NCBI GenBank assembly: GCA_905187695.1
Contig: CAJJIY010000034.1
Span: 1-14,445 of the forward strand
DNA length: 14,445 nt
Reading direction: 5' to 3'
DNA from: an uncultured Eubacteriales bacterium
Lineage (GTDB): Bacteria; Bacillota; Clostridia; Oscillospirales; CAG-272
A model generated the notes under the pieces. The model was not told the DNA's origin. It saw nothing but the letters and a program-made list of their open reading frames with translations, and ran no database searches. Of this stretch, positions 14,117 to 14,445 are shown one piece after another. The number at the start of each line of letters is the position of its first letter. Within the stretch, counting starts at the first letter, position 1. The translations under genes and the position numbers were made by a program.

Positions 14117-14149
14117 CGCCGGAAAAAAGAAAAACTCTTTTTTTCGGCG
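14117..14149. repeat. Long inverted repeat between yigZ and dgt
   Basis: The 14-nt arms 14117-14130 and 14136-14149 match at 13 positions around a 5-nt loop. Each arm is a GC foot plus an A- or T-run. Two TATATT boxes (14111-14116 and 14104-14109) follow on the minus strand, without a good -35. It may act as a weak terminator for yigZ or as part of a dgt promoter region. Confidence 0.55.
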
Positions 14150-14175
14150 CAATTTTTGCGTTTTTTTGCGATTTT

Positions 14176-14445
14176 TCAGAGATTTTCGACATCCGGGCGG
14201 GTAAAAAGCGCCCTTGGCTGTGTTTTTCCGGCCGTGAGGTCGGCCACGCGCCGGGCAAAATCGGCAAAAACCGCAGCCGGCACGCCAAGCGTGAGCGTCA
14301 CGCCGTCGGCAAATGCCGTGCCCCGTTCCCGCGCTCCCCAGCGCGGCAGTTCACTCCGGAGCCGCTGATAATCGGGATAGGAAAGCGCAAGTTCGCACTC
14401 GGTGAAAGGCAGATAAGAGAGCGTGCCGGCCGCCGAAAGCGCCGC
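14176..14445 (-). CDS. yigZ: YigZ/IMPACT-family protein, C-terminal part (5' end outside window)
   Basis: The minus-strand frame is open from the window edge to the TGA at 14176-14178, giving 89 residues. The visible part contains CELALSYPDYQRLRSELPRWG, then GTAFADGVTLTLGVP and FADFARRVADLTAGK. This matches the C-terminal ferredoxin-like domain of YigZ/IMPACT proteins, where a [YF]-rich strand, a V-T-L-x-V strand and a closing DLTxG helix are usual. The catalytic-like N-terminal UPF0029 domain lies beyond the window. Its role in bacteria is not well defined; the family is linked to translation regulation in eukaryotes. Gene order yigZ-dgt-dnaG-rpoD supports the call. Confidence 0.75.
   Translation of the reverse strand, partial: AALSAAGTLSYLPFTECELALSYPDYQRLRSELPRWGARERGTAFADGVTLTLGVPAAVFADFARRVADLTAGKTQPRALFTRPDVENL

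Overview
The window looks like a chromosomal segment of a GC-rich member of the Bacillota, most likely a Clostridia lineage. The signs are a yigZ-dgt-dnaG-rpoD block, strong purine-rich Shine-Dalgarno sites, sigma-A promoters close to TTGACA-N17-TATAAT, and a solute-binding lipoprotein of Gram-positive type. No rRNA, tRNA, CRISPR array, insertion sequence or phage gene was seen. Genus and lifestyle cannot be read from this sequence.

Left end (1-2070, + strand): the 3' end of an aconitase gene is followed by a complete NADP-type isocitrate dehydrogenase of the eukaryote-like dimeric class and then a strong intrinsic terminator. Together they form a short operon for the oxidative branch from citrate to 2-oxoglutarate.

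2070-4110: a LysR-type regulator (-) and a PQ-loop (SemiSWEET-like) membrane protein carrying a degenerate SGNH-hydrolase domain (+) are transcribed divergently. Their two near-consensus promoters are interleaved over 38 bp around an inverted repeat, so the regulator probably controls both genes.

4108-6343 (- strand): a PAP2-family membrane phosphatase with its own promoter is followed by a HAD-family protein related to those of cell-surface glycan loci.

6490-7414 (- strand): a decayed locus. A well-formed promoter with a perfect 14-bp palindrome in its spacer drives a truncated DUF6110-like small ORF. This ORF runs through an intrinsic terminator. It is followed by a frameshifted N-terminal fragment of a P1B-type metal ATPase, which is joined to a membrane tail resembling that of Clostridial HTH membrane regulators.

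7419-9964 (- strand): a YgjV-family membrane protein lies downstream of an orphan extracellular solute-binding lipoprotein. The lipoprotein gene has a clear promoter and a hairpin in its 5' leader.

10131-14445 (- strand): yigZ (partial), dgt, dnaG and rpoD. dgt/dnaG and dnaG/rpoD overlap by 4 bp (ATGA), so this is a macromolecular-synthesis operon with translational coupling and a dNTP triphosphohydrolase next to primase.
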